A stretch of DNA of 64,000 nucleotides from Excoecaria cochinchinensis. Its lineage: Eukaryota; Streptophyta; Magnoliopsida; Malpighiales; Euphorbiaceae. The stretch covers positions 12,014,501 to 12,078,500 of the forward strand of contig CANTUQ010000043.1 of NCBI GenBank assembly GCA_947683425.1, written 5' to 3'. A program made the translations under genes and the position numbers. Numbering within the stretch: position 1 is the stretch's first letter; each line of letters opens with the position of its first letter. A model generated the notes under the pieces. That model was not told where the DNA came from. It did no database searches and saw nothing but the letters and a program-made list of their open reading frames with translations. This document shows positions 30,404 to 43,175 of this stretch, one piece after another.

Positions 30404-31329
30404 GGACACGTTTGGTTTGCTGTATTGTATTAATCTATATAGTATTAGTCGGTATAATATTAGCCTGTATAGCATTAGCCTGTATAGTATTAGCCTGTAT
30501 TATTTTATACTGTGTTTGGTATAATATTGCATTAGCCTGTAATATTTTATACTGTGTTTGGTGTATAATGGTATATTGTATTATTTTTAAACAAAATTAA
30601 AAAACATGCAAAATTAAATTATTTTTAATATTATTGATTTAGACAAAAAAAATGATTTTTAAAATACAATTTTTTATACACACATATTATTTTTTGAAAA
30701 TAAAGTCCACAAATTTCTTGAAACATAAATATATATTAGTAGATAAATTAACAATCAATCAAATAACTTAATTAATAACATTTAATTAGATAATTAAAAT
30801 ATCTCAATGAATGTGCTATAATTAATAATTTTATACATGGTCCAATAACAAATCAAAATAAAACAAATCAAAATAAATAAATTTCATTATTATTATTTTA
30901 GATATAATCCAAATAATCAATGAATATAAAAAGTTCATATATCTTTGTGAAAGATGCAATGTAATTAAAAACATAAATAATGCATTCAAAAATCTCTCAA
31001 TCACCCTTTATTTGTCTAAGTAACTTCTGAACAAACATCTCCCTAATTTTGGGTTCCAGCGACCTGAATGATGACACATATTGAGGTTTATCTATTATTA
31101 CTTGAAAAACATCAAGATGATCCTCGGGAGAAAAATCTATTGCCATAAGTTCTTTAGAAATGTCAGAACGATCATCAATTGCTCTAACAAACCTTTCAGT
31201 AACAGTAGCAATTTGCTCAACACTTTTTTTGAATATTTCTCTAAATAATTCCATACTATTAGCATCAGATTCATCACCTACCTTGTTTTTCTTTATCCTT
31301 TTTATTCGAGATGTATTATACTACAAGAA

Positions 31330-31615
31330 AAAACACGTTTCCCGACGGAAATTACCGACGAAAAATGTGTAATTTCCGTCGGGAAAATAAAATGCCGACG
31401 GAAAATTTTCCGTCGGCAATAAAGGCGTAGGGAATAATTCCCGACGGAAAATTCCGTCGGGAATTATTACCGACGGAATAGTATATTCCGTCGAGAAATA
31501 ATTCCCGACGGAATACTCTATTCCATCGGTAGTCGGGAAATAATTCCCGACGGAATAGAGTATTCCGTCGGGAATAATTCCCGACGGAATACTCTATTCC
31601 GTCGGGAAATGTCGC
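31330..31615. repeat. Left subterminal repeats of the CACTA element
   Basis: At least nine copies of CCGACGGAA or its complement TTCCGTCGG in both orientations, many as AATTCCCGACGGAATA palindrome arms. In En/Spm the accessory TNPA protein binds such subterminal repeats; binding here is inferred. Confidence 0.85.
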
Positions 31616-31826
31616 CAAATTAAAAAAAAATTCCCCCCTTAATTAACAATTATATTTTTATAATCCAAATTATAACCTGTAAAATTAATTGCAAAATAAT
31701 GAACAAATGAAAATGATATCTAAATTTTAATATACAATAATAGTCGAATTTAATAATTGTACTAGTTATAAAGTTAGTAATTATGTATTAACATAATATC
31801 CATGTCTAATACAGAATCAAAAGTAA

Positions 31827-33787
31827 TTAAGCTGATGGCGGCGGCGGCGGCGAAGTACGATCAGAATGCTGCGATGACACCATACCCTTCAAATTTACCA
31901 TCTCATTGCGCAGCTCAGATATAAAGTCGAGAGATTGCTGCCATCGAGTCTGTGACTGTTGCAATTCAGATTTCAGCTCATTTACAGTATTCTCAAGTTC
32001 ATGGACTCGCCTGGATTCAGACCGTCTATGCGATGCGGCAGTACTTGAACTTGAGGAATGCGAGTGACAGGATTTGGCCAAAGAACCTAAGCCAAATATC
32101 CGTCCTCGCTGGTCTCTACCACCAGACACCTCACAATAGATTTGATTCGCATCAACATAATCAGAAGTCTGTGAGCGTTGCTGAATTGCATCTTGAACTT
32201 GTTCTTGTCGTAGGACAAATGTTTTACAATAAGTAACGATTAATAATAAATAATATTTAAAATTTGTAAAATATAGTAACTTGGACGTACATGTAAAACC
32301 CTTGACCGATCATTGACGAACGTTTGACCATCATGCTTGTTGGTGTGGGTGTGTAAAAATACCTCACCATAGGTAGCCGGTCGACCCATCGATGCTCCCT
32401 GTAAACATAAAATGAATTAAAGATGAATTATAATTTATTGACTATTCGTACAAGTTTTTACTTAAATTTCGGCAGAGTTTCCCTTATATTTGGAGCATAC
32501 CTCCTGTATACATAGACAAAAAAACACTTCAATTTTCGAGACTACGCTACAATCCAACATTCAACAACAAAGCAAACTCCTCACACAAGTAACATTCCCA
32601 TCCTCCTCTATGGTAATGAGATAAAATTCAGACATCCTAACCATTAATTACAGTGGTAAAAGTAATATTTTGTAAAGTTTTTACTTAAATTTCGGCAGAG
32701 TTTCCCCTATATTTGGAACATACCTCCTGTATACATAGACAAAAAAATACTTCAAATTTCGAGACTACGCTACAATCCAACATTCAACAACAAAGCAAAC
32801 TCCTCACACAAGTAACATTCCCATCCTCCTCTATGGTAATAAGATAAAATTCAGACATCCTAACCATTAATTACAGCAGTAAAAGTAATATTTTGTTATA
32901 CTTACAAGTCTATCTGCATGTTCCCGATGCGACAACGATCCTCCAGTATGCAAGCATGAACTGAGTCCCTCAGGTCCTCCCCGTCTGTTACTAGAATTCT
33001 GCGATGCGACGGCAATGGCTTCAGGGGTCATCCAGTACTATCTCCAATGTGCCCATATATCTTCGGTCATGTAGGGAGGTCGGACACCACCATTTTTTAT
33101 CAAGGAGACTAAATCTCTGTAACGTGCCCGCGCACGAGTCTCCCACACAGAAGGCATGATATCGTCCAACGCGGGATTCCAATAACATTGTTTCTTAGGA
33201 GACAGACAGAACAAAAAACAAAATGTAAGCAAGTGTAAAATATAATTTGTTATGTAACCGACTTTATCATAAATGTTTTACCTTGAATTCTTCGAAATAA
33301 AAATTATTGGTTTCCTCTGACACATTCTTCCAGGCAAACCCATCGTATTCAATTCTGTTTTTGAAAGAGGTTGTCATTATGCGTGAACACTTTCCTGAAG
33401 GATTCAATCTAAGATACAACAATGTGAATAATGTTAGTACAAGTAATAACTGTCATTGAAATCATAATGAAGTGAAATATTAATTACTTACTCCTCAGCT
33501 GTGACATTGATGTATATTCTTCCATCCTCTCCAATTGAGCCAGGCGTAGGCTCTTCCGCTTGTTCTGTTCCCAACCCTTGAGCTGGCATAGATTCTGGGT
33601 GTGCCATAGGAGTGGAATCAGTGGAAGGAATGGTAGATGGTGCAACAGAGATGGGCGGTGATGCTGCGACAGCCTCAGTGCTGGCATTGAGCCCCTGCGA
33701 TGCGGATCCTCCAGTACCAGTACTGTCATCGCCATCATGCAACCTGAGACGCGGAGGAATCGACGTTCTCTTCTTTCGCTTAAACAT
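31827..33787 (-). CDS. TNPA-like En/Spm accessory protein (Transposase_24 type), with one in-frame stop
   Basis: Visible exons: 33787 to about 33489, 33408-33282, 33193-32906, 32398-32291, and about 32220-31827. They encode a Ser/Pro-rich N-terminus, then CYWNPALDD, WETRARARYRDLVS, HWR and EAIAVASQNSSNRRGGPEGL, CLHTGGSLSHREHADRL, GRPATYGEVFLHTHTNK, and GGRDQRGRIFGLGS. This is the domain order of plant En/Spm-associated Transposase_24 proteins, which bind subterminal repeats. The end forms a coiled coil (HELENTVNELKSELQQSQ). A TAG codon at 33040-33038 interrupts the central domain just after HWR, so the full product is probably not made unless that exon is spliced differently. The acceptor of the last exon is uncertain. 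Confidence 0.7.
32453..32896. repeat. ~223-bp near-perfect tandem duplication in a TNPA-like intron
   Basis: Copies at 32453-32675 and 32676-32896 differ at only a few bases. Each contains TTTCGGCAGAGTTTCCC, GAGACTACGCTACAATCC and CATCCTCCTCTATGGTAAT. It lies in the intron between exons three and four. Confidence 0.85.
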
Positions 33788-33925
33788 TTTTCAACCTGCC
33801 ATTATAAGAAAAATGCATATTGTCAGATAATAGAAAATAATTACATTGTAATAAGCATATTAAATTAATATCCAAGTCAATGCAATATTAATTGGTCTTA
33901 CATGATAAGCAAGTAGTTAAACAAA

Positions 33926-36900
33926 TTATTCGCTATCGTCACTAAGCTGTAAATCGTAATTCAAATCATCCTCATTTTCCGATGTATAAGAGGAAAATTC
34001 TGGCTCTTCATCAGATCCATCGCCAACCAAAGTTTCTCCATCATCCTCACTATCAATGTCAACAAATTCATTGTCCGCATAGTTCAATGGTTCGTTATCT
34101 TCAAAATGCAGAGAGTTGTTGATTTCATGAACTTCCGGTTCTTCCTCCTGAAATGCATCATTATTTTCAGAACGTTCACTTTGTCCGGCGCCTTTCCTTT
34201 CATAAATGCCTCTTGGTTTGACTTTGCACACTGCAAACCATTCCGATCTGTCTCGCTTTACGCTTGGATAGGAGACATAATATACCTGGCCCACTTGCAT
34301 TGCCAACACAAATGGTTCAAAGTTCCTCAATCTTCTACGCTGGTTGACTTCAACTAAATTGTATCTGGTATGTATTTTTGTTCCCACGTTAATAGTTGGA
34401 TCATACCATTCGCACTTGAATAACACACAACGTTTTATTGGCAACGCGGGATACTCGACTTCAATTATATCAACAATTTGCCCATAATAATCCATCAACT
34501 CTCCTTGAATGCAAACCCCACTGTTTACCGTTTCTTTGTTATGACCATGACTCTGTGTATGAAATTTATATCCATTCACGAAATACACCGGAAATGATTT
34601 AACATATCGCAAAGGTCCTTTTGCAAGATCAGTGATGTAGTTGTTGTCAATTGCATTTGTTGATGCCTACATATTCCAATAAGCTAACATCAATGCAATC
34701 ATATATTTCATATATTCATGTATGTATGGACATATATGGTGAAAATCACAACTTACATATGTCTTGAACCAATCATGAAAGTGCTTTTCGACTTCCTTGT
34801 TCACCTCATTTTCATTTTTCTCAGGCATTAGCTCCCGTATCCATTCCTCAAATAATCTAAAATGCCAATATCAATTTATATATTACACTCTTTACATAGT
34901 AAAACAATATATCACAATGTAGCGTATATATTAACCTTACCTAACATAAGGACGAACTTCCTCGCAATTCAATAAAATATAACTATGGGCCGCTATTAAT
35001 TTATCCTCTATTAGCATTTTCCTTATTGAACGGCCATGTAAACGCCCAGGATATGTAAAAATTGATAAATTTCCGTCCTGATTACTTGATGCCCCGCCAT
35101 CATCATTACGTGGTACTTTCCGCTGTCTCGTGTGTATATGAGGCTCAAAATAATGCGAACAAAAAGTACTTGCTTCTTCGACCAAATAAGCATTACATAT
35201 TGAACCTTCAACTCTAGCTTTATTTTTTACGTTCTTCTTCAAGTGAAATAAATACCTACATGATATATCTTAATGCCATTAATTAGCATACAAAGGTATA
35301 AAATAATTGCAATGGAAGGTCATAGATAGTTACCGCTCAAATGGATACATCCAACGATATTGAACCGGACCAGCGAGTTTCGCCTCATGTGCTAAATGCA
35401 CGGGGAGATGCTCCATACAGTCAAAAAAACTTGAAGGAAATATTACTTCAAGTTTGCACAGGATTACTGGAATTTCTATTTCCAATCTTGCCATATCTGC
35501 CGCACTTATCTCGCAGGACGTTAATGTTCTGAAAAACATACTTAGCTCTGTTATAGCTTCCCACACTTTTGTCGGCAATAACTCTCGAAATGCTATTGGG
35601 AGTAGCCTCTGCATGAAAACGTGACAATCATAACTTTTCATCCCGAATAATTTGAACTTTCTCATGTCGACGCACCTTGCCAAATTGGAGACGTAACCAT
35701 CCGGAAACTTTAGTCCTTTTAACCAATCACACAAGACTTCCTTTTGTTTTTTGTCCAAAGTGTAGCATGCTTTGGGATATTTTCCGGTTAAAAAATCTTT
35801 ATCTAACTCGGGCCTTCTACATAACAACTTTAAATCCGCTCGTGATTTTGAATTGTCCTTGGTCTTCCCTTCTATATTCATAATGGTGTTGAACACATTA
35901 TCAAAAAATTTTTTTTCAATGTGCATCACATCTAGATTATGCCGTAACAAATTAGTCTTCCAATATGGCAAATCCCAAAAAATGCTTCTTTTCCTCCAAC
36001 CAAAGTTTTTGTTGATTCTTCCATTAACTTCATCAGCATCAACTTCTGTTACCTTAAGTAAACCCAACTCATCAATGTCTTGTAAAATTTGCTCACTGCT
36101 TCTGATAACAGGAGGACTTGCAAGAACAACTCTATTCTTAAGAAATTTGTTCTTGTTTCGTCGGAAAGGGTGATCTGGTGGAAGGAATTTCCTGTGGTTG
36201 TCAAACCAAGAAGTTTTGCACCCATGTTGAAGATAAAACGCATCTGAATCGTCGCCACAGTAAGGACATGCTAGTTTTCCAGCTGTGCTCCAACCCGACA
36301 ACATAGCATAGGCAGGGAAGTCACTGACCGTCCACATTAATGCCGCTTTCATCATGAAATTCTGTTTAAGTAATGCATCATATGTTTCAACACCGACATC
36401 CCAAAGCTGTTGCAACTCATAAATCAATGGCTGCAAATATACATCAATTCTGTGCTTCGAATTTCTAGGTCCTGGAATAATAACTGCCAAGAACATATAT
36501 GCCTCATTCATACACATCCATGGAGGCAAATTATATGGAGTAATTATGATTGGCCATGATGAATATTGTTGCCCTGATTGACCAAAAGGTTGAAATCCGT
36601 CAATGCTCAAACACACTCGAACATTTCGAGATTCAGCAGCAAAATCAGGATGGGTGTTATTGAAATGTTTCCATGCAACTACATCGGATGGATGGCTCAT
36701 TATTCCACCTGTACTTTCGTGCTCATCATGCCATCTCATGTGAGGTGCAGTAACTTCGGATGCATATAGTCTTTGAAGCCTGGGAGTCAATGGAAAAAAA
36801 TACATACGTTTCCAAGGTACTAATTTCTGCTGATTACCACCTCTTTTAGATTTGTACCTAGGTTGACTGCAAAATTTGCACTCTTGTAAATTGATGTCAT

Positions 36901-37513
36901 CCCTCCAAAATAACATACATCCCAACCGACAACAGTCAATTTTCTCAACAGGCAAACCTAAACCACTGATCAGTTTTTTCACATTGTACAAATTATCAAC
37001 TATTTTATGGTCAGGAGGCAATGATTTATTGTACCAAGCAAGAATTCGGTCAAAACCTCGATCCGAAATATGGCATTCGGATTTTATATTCAATATCTGA
37101 GCAACAGAAGATAACTGAGTCATGTTATCGCAGCCTGGCCATAACTGCTGATCTGCTGAATTTAGCAATTCATAAAATTTTGTTGCATTTTCGTTGGGTT
37201 CTTCCAACATTGGTGTACTTTCCCTAAAATCATGGCCAGCTGCATCGTAAACCATTTGAACGTATGGATTATCAGTCACCCCTACATCATCAGCTACAAA
37301 TTCCCCCTCTCTTTCAAATTCACCCTCAGTTGTCCACATGTTACCCACATTTCCACTCGATGTACTACAGATTGATGTTTCTCCGTGTCGTGTCCACTCA
37401 AAATAATTTTGCACAAATCCCTTTCGTAACAGGTGAAAATACACTTCATCGACTGACAGATAACGAAAATGTTGGCACTTTTTGCATGGACATCTTATTT
37501 TAGCCCCATCCAT
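33926..37513 (-). CDS. TNPD-like CACTA transposase
   Basis: Exons 37513-35334, 35255-34941, 34856-34757 and 34666-33926 join with canonical GT-AG sites and matching phases. Exon 1 begins MDGAKIRCPCKKC and holds the Transposase_21 domain, with LSIDGFQPFG, PCMC-type cysteines (LACPYCGDD) and HNLDVMHIEK. It is followed by the DUF4218-type region (FKLFGMKSYDCHVFMQRLLP). Exon 4 holds the DUF4216-type region (VLFKCEWYD) and a very acidic tail. The protein cuts and joins transposon ends in the nucleus. Upstream of 37513 the same frame continues backwards to about 37612 with family-like residues, but it is broken by TAA at 37525-37523 and an ATA stands where the family start codon is expected. The protein is therefore probably N-terminally shortened. 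Confidence 0.85.
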
Positions 37514-37613
37514 AAATGCAGGTTAGGAACTGGCATATTCAATAAACAACTGAACCCCTTCCACAAATTCAGGATTAATGTAACCATCTCTTGTTTTTCG
37601 TTTATACATCCAA

Positions 37614-39090
37614 GATCTATCTATGTTACTTATATTTAATTCCAAAACTGTTACATGAACAAGGAGACATCTCAAATAGAATTATAAAAATCTAATTCAA
37701 AAAAAGCAAAACTTAATAAAAATGTGTTTGGTTCAACAAATGTTTAACATTCTAACAACAATTAACACTAATTAATTCATTGTGTTCTAAATGCTAATCT
37801 TATTATTTTATGTATAATAATACTAACAACATTAAATTTGTCATAATAAAATATTGCAGGAATCCAAAAAATTATAAATGAAAACTATATTTTGATATTT
37901 TGCAAATTATGTAAAATCATTTTCAATTAATTTAATAAAAATGAAAATATTTCATATCAATTGAACACGTTTAGTTCTTTTTTTCATATAAAAAACAGAA
38001 ATTCAAAAACTAATGCCATCCTGAACACACATTTAGTTTTTATTTTTATAATTTTTATATTTTATAAATTTTGAATATTCAAAATTTAATGACTCAAATA
38101 AGTATACAGTTAAGAAGTTCATAATCCAAAACTGCATCTTAACACAATAAATATGAATTATTAGGTTTGATGAAAATCTGAAACACTGGATTCCAAATTA
38201 GGCAGGTCTAGTATATGGTTTTACTTTTGAGGTACACATAGTTCATTGTGATGGAAGATGAGACCATTATTGTCAAGAACAATGTGTTTTTCTTTCTTTT
38301 TAATCTTTATATAATTTCAATTTAGGTAACAATGATAATCAACTACACCCATGGCTTTTACTTATCACAAATTAAATGAAAATTCTCAATGAGAGTTTCT
38401 ATTCGAAAACTTTAACATTTTTTCATTTTCAAGACCGAATACATAGAAAAATCTTACATGTATATAACATATTTTGAATGAGATATCTTCTTTATATTTT
38501 GAAAAAAACAAATGCAATAAATTTGAAGCGTAAATTTTAAAAGAAATATATACGGGTAGCTAAATATCACAAAATTGGTGGCTTGAGTACCATAACTCCA
38601 AAATTGGTGTCAGAATTGGGCCATTAAGATGTTTGAAGAGGCAGATATAATAAAAATACAATTCTCTTTCTACTCAATTGCAATGGAATTCAACTGTAAT
38701 AATAATTTAATTACAATGTCAAAGTGTAAATCATCCATTAATAATAACAATTAAAAATTTTAAATCAGTCCACTGTAATAACATTCTAATAACAATTAAC
38801 ACTAATTAATTCATTGTTTTTTTTAAAAAATAACAAAAAATAATAAGTCATCACTAACTAAAAATTAATTTTTTCTTTGAACAATACTTAATTAAGTTAA
38901 CTCATTGTCTAATTAAGTTAAATAATTCATAGTCTACTAAATTAATAATAATATATTTCAACATTCAACAATAATAATCTATTCTAACAACAATAATCTA
39001 TTTCAACAATCAATCAACAATAATTCATTGTCTAATTAAGTTAAATAAATTAATAATAATAATAATAATAATAATTAAAAAAAAAGGGCA
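37614..39090. other. AT-rich leader/intron region of the CACTA element
   Basis: No coding similarity. Strongly AT-rich with an (AAT)n run ending near 39075. It probably is intron or leader between the GC-rich first exon at 39100-39450 and the transposase. Confidence 0.45.
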
Positions 39091-39099
39091 AAAGGGTTC

Positions 39100-39450
39100 T
39101 GTTGGCTTACCAGACGCCGGAGGAGAGGATAGGAGGAGGAGGCGGAGGAGGGAGGTCGACCAGGCTGAGGAGGAGAGGAAGCCAACGCCGGAGCAGCGGC
39201 GGTCGACGGCGGCGAAGAAGACAAGGCGCACGGCAGGGAGGGAAGAAGAAGGGAAGATCGGAGCGGGAAAAAAAGAGAGAAGGGAGGGAAGAGAGGAGGA
39301 GGAGGAGGAGGGGAAGGGACCAGCGATCGGAGGGGAGGGGCGGTCGTTGGCGGCGAGAGGGCAGGGGATCGGACACCGGAGGGCAGAGTGAGGGGAGAGG
39401 GAGGAGAGAGAGAGGATCGGGGGGAAGAAGGGTGTTTGTTGAATTTAATT
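39100..39450 (-). promoter_or_regulatory. GC-rich purine/pyrimidine-biased leader at the 5' end of the CACTA element
   Basis: The plus strand is dominated by GGAGGA/GAGGGA words, so on the transcribed strand it is CT-rich, as plant 5' leaders often are. It lies between the right subterminal repeats and the transposase gene. Long open frames here on both strands are composition artefacts. Confidence 0.5.
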
Positions 39451-39454
39451 CAGG

Positions 39455-39925
39455 TTTCCCGACGGAATACAATTTTCGTCGCTAAAAATAGCGACGGAAA
39501 TTGAATTCCGTCGGTAATTAGCGGCGGAATAATACTTCCGTCGCTAAAATTATTTTATTTTTTAAATTTTATTTTTTTTCGCGACGGAAATAGATTTCCG
39601 TCGCTAAATTTAGCGACGGTTTCTTTTTTCGTCGCCAATTATAGCGACGGAACAAATTTCCGTCGCTAAACGTAAATTAATTTTTTTATAACGACGGATT
39701 TATACGTCCGTCGCTAATTTCTGTCGCAAATTCTGGAGGGAAGTTTTGGCACCCTTTTTTGCGACGGAATTTGTCTTCCGTCGCTATTTTAGCGACGGAA
39801 TAAATATTTCGTCGCTATTTAGCGACGAAAATATTTTCCGTCGCTAAATAGCGACCGAATAAACATTCCGTCGCTATTTAGCGACCGTTTTTTTTTCGTC
39901 GGTAAAATTCCGTCGGTATTCTTGC
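39455..39925. repeat. Right subterminal repeats of the CACTA element
   Basis: More than a dozen copies of GCGACGGAA / TTCCGTCGC in both orientations. The core CGACGGAA is shared with the left end, but the base before it is mostly G here and C on the left. Confidence 0.85.
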
Positions 39926-39991
39926 TTTTTCTTGTAGTGTTAGTAGATAAGTTTGGAACTGACATTGGTGAAGTCTCATCAATATCGATCC

Positions 39992-41843
39992 CTTGCATAA
40001 TTCATATATATTCATTTATGGTAAAACATATCTCATTGCACAGATATCATCGACCATATTCTCAAGAAAAAGGTTTGAAGGACAACCAAAGTTGTCAGCA
40101 GGGTAAATCAAGTGCCCAGTTATTCTCATCTACCAATTAAATATTAAACTAAATAAATTCATATTCAACACATTTCTAACTTTGCCTCCTAAAGCCTGCC
40201 TTTTATATGTTATAAAGTCCTAAGCCACTGACAACTGGTCTGTTAAACCTTCCTTTAGAAAAATGGCATTTGATTAGTTGTGCTGCTAATACTGAGTTTA
40301 AATACACACCTTATTATTTTTTTCAATGATAAATCACAAATTCTGTGTGTCATATGGGTTAGATACATCTAAATACATGCACCAAGAGATCTGTTAAGGG
40401 CACACTTTTATATGCTACAATTGAAATGATAAAAACACACAACATATATGAAAATTCAATATTAATAAAAAAAAGAAATTAAGAAGACAAAACGGCATTT
40501 TTGTTATGCTAAGTTAGATATGAAACCATAACAATGTTACACAAATAAGAGAAACCTTGAAGGTAAAAACTAAAACACCAAACCGAAAACGTATGCAATG
40601 TTGTTTTTAAATTCCTCAAAATAAAAACCATAGAGGGAGATGCCAAGTTTGGGGCACTAGATCACCAACAAATTGTAGAAAAGTTTCATGAGATTAGTGT
40701 CAAATGAAAATTCTTCAAGTCACTCATATATCTAATTAATGTTCGGAAGATTTACGACATATGCTTTATAATTTTGAGTAGAAATCAATCGACTATCAAG
40801 TACATATGCATTAAAAACTAAATCACGTCAACTAATTTCATTACTTAAACAGGCTCAGCAGCAAAACATCTCACACAATGGTTAGCCAATAAAGATTTGC
40901 AATCATAATCTAATCCAGAATATCCTCGAGCTTGTTTAGTCCAACTCATACAATTAAGTAAGCAACCACCTCAATGCAATGCAATGACATGTAAACTCAA
41001 TAAAACGCAATGGAAGTACAACACCCTGAAAACAGAGCAGAAAATCGAAATTCTACAGAGAAACTAATATCAAAACTAAAAAAGAGCTGCACATCAACCA
41101 TATCAAAACAAATTTACAACCTCACATATCGATGGATAGGGGAGGGACAAACATCACAAGCAAAAGCAAATAGCAGTATCCCAAAATATCATAAAAACAA
41201 AGCCCATCTCAGTAAAGCCAGGAACAAAAAGCAATATTTAACAATAAATGCAGTAATCCAACCAAGCAAAAGACCATATCCCCTATTTTGGAATAGAAAA
41301 GAAAAAGAACCAAAGACACAAATACTAGAAAATGAGAGATAGAAAATGAAATAAGAAAAAAAACTATACATACCGAAAAATAAGAAATCTGGTCGAGGAA
41401 GGATGATATGATCGGTGGCCAGCCACGAAAACTCCAGTGATGGTGGATGGGTGAGAGAAGAATAGAGAGAGATAGGGAAGAACAAAAGGATCGAGTAGTA
41501 GAGATTTGGGGATTTTAGGTTTTGTTATTTTTCTTAAAAAAATTGAAAAAGAATATCTGTTGGAGATAGGATCAGAGATGAAGGTAAGAGTGGTGCCGGA
41601 GATGAGGAGTATCAAAAGTAAGAGCTGCCGGAGTTGATCCAGTATAATACAGTGACACCGTATTATACAAACTCAAGGGGTAGTGGTGTATTATTATCTC
41701 CTGTCTATCAGGGATAAAATATTTGATTTTGTATTATATTATACGTGTATTAATTTTTTAAAAAATTAACTAAACACTGTATATTGTATTCAACTGTATT
41801 ATACAATGCTATCATATGTCTAATATGTAGAACCAAACATGGC
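39992..41843. other. Remainder of the Harbinger-like element
   Basis: No transposase or Myb domain was recognised on either strand. The region 41350-41640 resembles a leader sequence on the minus strand, and 41640-41844 holds TATTATAC-type subterminal repeats. Confidence 0.4.
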
Positions 41844-41847
41844 CCTA

Positions 41848-42715
41848 GTGTATTAGTTAGTGCAGTATGCACCATCTGATTAATATGACTGCCAGTCATA
41901 TCGAATCAAAAGTTACTAGATGTGCTTCTCTCATCTTAACAACCATTTACAAAATTTAGTTTCCTTTGTTTATTTCTCTTTCCTTGACCATAAATTTCAT
42001 GTAGCAAAGAAAATGGAGATTCGCCTGCAAATTGCCATTGTCTAAGGGCGTGTGGTTATTGTCAAGAGAATAGCCGTAGACTTATGAGTAGTCCACTGCT
42101 ACCCATATTTCGTGGTTAATGAAGTTGGTGGTGGAGTTTAGGAATTATCTTTGTAACCTAGTACTATTAAGAGTAAATTCATGCTTAGGTGAATTGATAT
42201 CGATCGAAAAGAGATCTAAACATCAGTAGTGTTAGCTCAAAACTCCTTTAGTAGTAAAGGATGCCAAGGTAAATCCTCCAAGCACTATGCATGTATATAT
42301 ATTGTAAATTAGCCCTTAGATTGGGATATAATTCTGTATGTTTGATTATATAGAGAATGCAGGGGAAATTATTGAGTTTGGGCTTTAATTAATTTGTCTT
42401 ATCATAAGATTAAGCTGAGTAATTTTGATGTGGGCAGCAGAATGTGGACACATCGGTATTTCTAGTAAAAGTATAATTAATTGAATAATGTGATCAGTTG
42501 TTGAAATTGATAGTGGTTGTATGTGAAAGTGTAACCCCATGGCCGTGGTGATTATTGAAAATGGTTGTGGTAGATTGGTTGAAAACGGCCATGTTTAAAC
42601 TTTATAACTCAGCTGTATGGCTAGTTTATGTGCCCTAGAGCTCTATTATATTTAGATCTCTCTTATTGTAGACACCTTAGGTTGGGCCTCCTAAGTTCGA
42701 AAAACACCTAATGAT
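41848..42715. other. Intergenic DNA, no gene seen
   Basis: Short frames only. The five bases 42716-42720 (GAAAG) are the left target duplication of Copia 3. Confidence 0.5.
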
Positions 42716-42720
42716 GAAAG

Positions 42721-43162
42721 TGTTGGAAGAAATAAAGACTTTAATTGAAAAAATTATTGGAAGGAACAATGACTTTAAATGAAAGAAGAATAAAATTGCT
42801 AAGAGAAATTAAATACTCTTATTATTGTTTTTACCAACACTTCACACTTCACACTTCACACACTTTGAGCACAAATTTCTGCTCTATTTATAGAGCAAGA
42901 AAAACAATTAACACCACAATTTTTTCTTTAAATGACAACCATAAATTTTTGCCAACGATTGCCAACTCACTAAATCACTCATGCTTGCTAATAATTTATG
43001 TCTTCTTGCCAACTAATTATGTCTTCTTCTTAGACAAATATTGCAGCCAACTTATTGTCAACTAATTAAATGAATAATACCATGTGCAATTGTCCAACTC
43101 ATATGTGGCTCATTCTTCTCCACTTCCATTTTTAATTAATTTCTTAAGTTTACCTTTTAACA
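42721..43162 (-). repeat. 3' LTR of Copia 3 (left in window)
   Basis: 442 bp, almost identical to 47399-47840. Confidence 0.95.
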
Positions 43163-43175
43163 TTCCCCCTTAAAC

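Larger units (their letters stand above)
31319..39939 (-). mobile_element. CACTA (En/Spm) DNA transposon, 8.6 kb
   Basis: The right end is CACTACAAGAAAAA (read on the minus strand) and the left end TACTACAAGAAAAA, so the first base of the left terminus has changed from C to T. Flanking triplets are TTA at 31316-31318 and 39940-39942. Subterminal blocks are packed with inverted CGACGGAA/TTCCGTCG repeats. Two minus-strand genes, TNPD-like then TNPA-like, have the arrangement of plant En/Spm elements. The insertion lies inside an exon of the Harbinger-like element. Confidence 0.95.
30997..39991 (-). pseudogene. C-terminal exon of a Myb/SANT-associated protein, split by the CACTA insertion
   Basis: The downstream part (31318-30997) encodes MELFREIFKKSVEQIATVTE through RSLEPKIREMFVQKLL and a stop. 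If the CACTA element and one copy of TTA are removed, the frame continues without a break into 39943-39991. The helical block resembles the C-terminal part of plant Myb/SANT-like proteins of the PIF/Harbinger type. No Myb domain is found further upstream (39992-41640), so the gene was already incomplete or its other exons are too degraded to see. The insertion must abolish the normal product. Confidence 0.55.
30404..41844 (-). mobile_element. PIF/Harbinger-like element split by a CACTA element
   Basis: The left end is GGACACGTTTGGTTTG and the complement of the right end is GGCCATGTTTGGTTCT, inverted repeats of the Tourist/Harbinger kind. Both sides are flanked by CTA (30401-30403 and 41845-41847), a 3-bp duplication as expected for the superfamily. 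Subterminal parts hold TATTAGCCTGTAT-type repeats on the left and TATTATAC-type repeats on the right. Without the CACTA insert it is about 2.8 kb. It keeps only a C-terminal exon of a Myb-like protein and no transposase, so it is non-autonomous. Confidence 0.65.

Noticed and set aside
25808..31254. One gene joining the Myb/SANT exons with the 30997-31318 exon
   Set aside because: The 30997-31318 exon ends in its own stop and lies upstream of the Myb exons on the same strand, so it cannot be read through into them.
39102..39485. Open frames on both strands in the CACTA leader
   Set aside because: Purine/pyrimidine-biased low complexity; position fits an untranslated leader.
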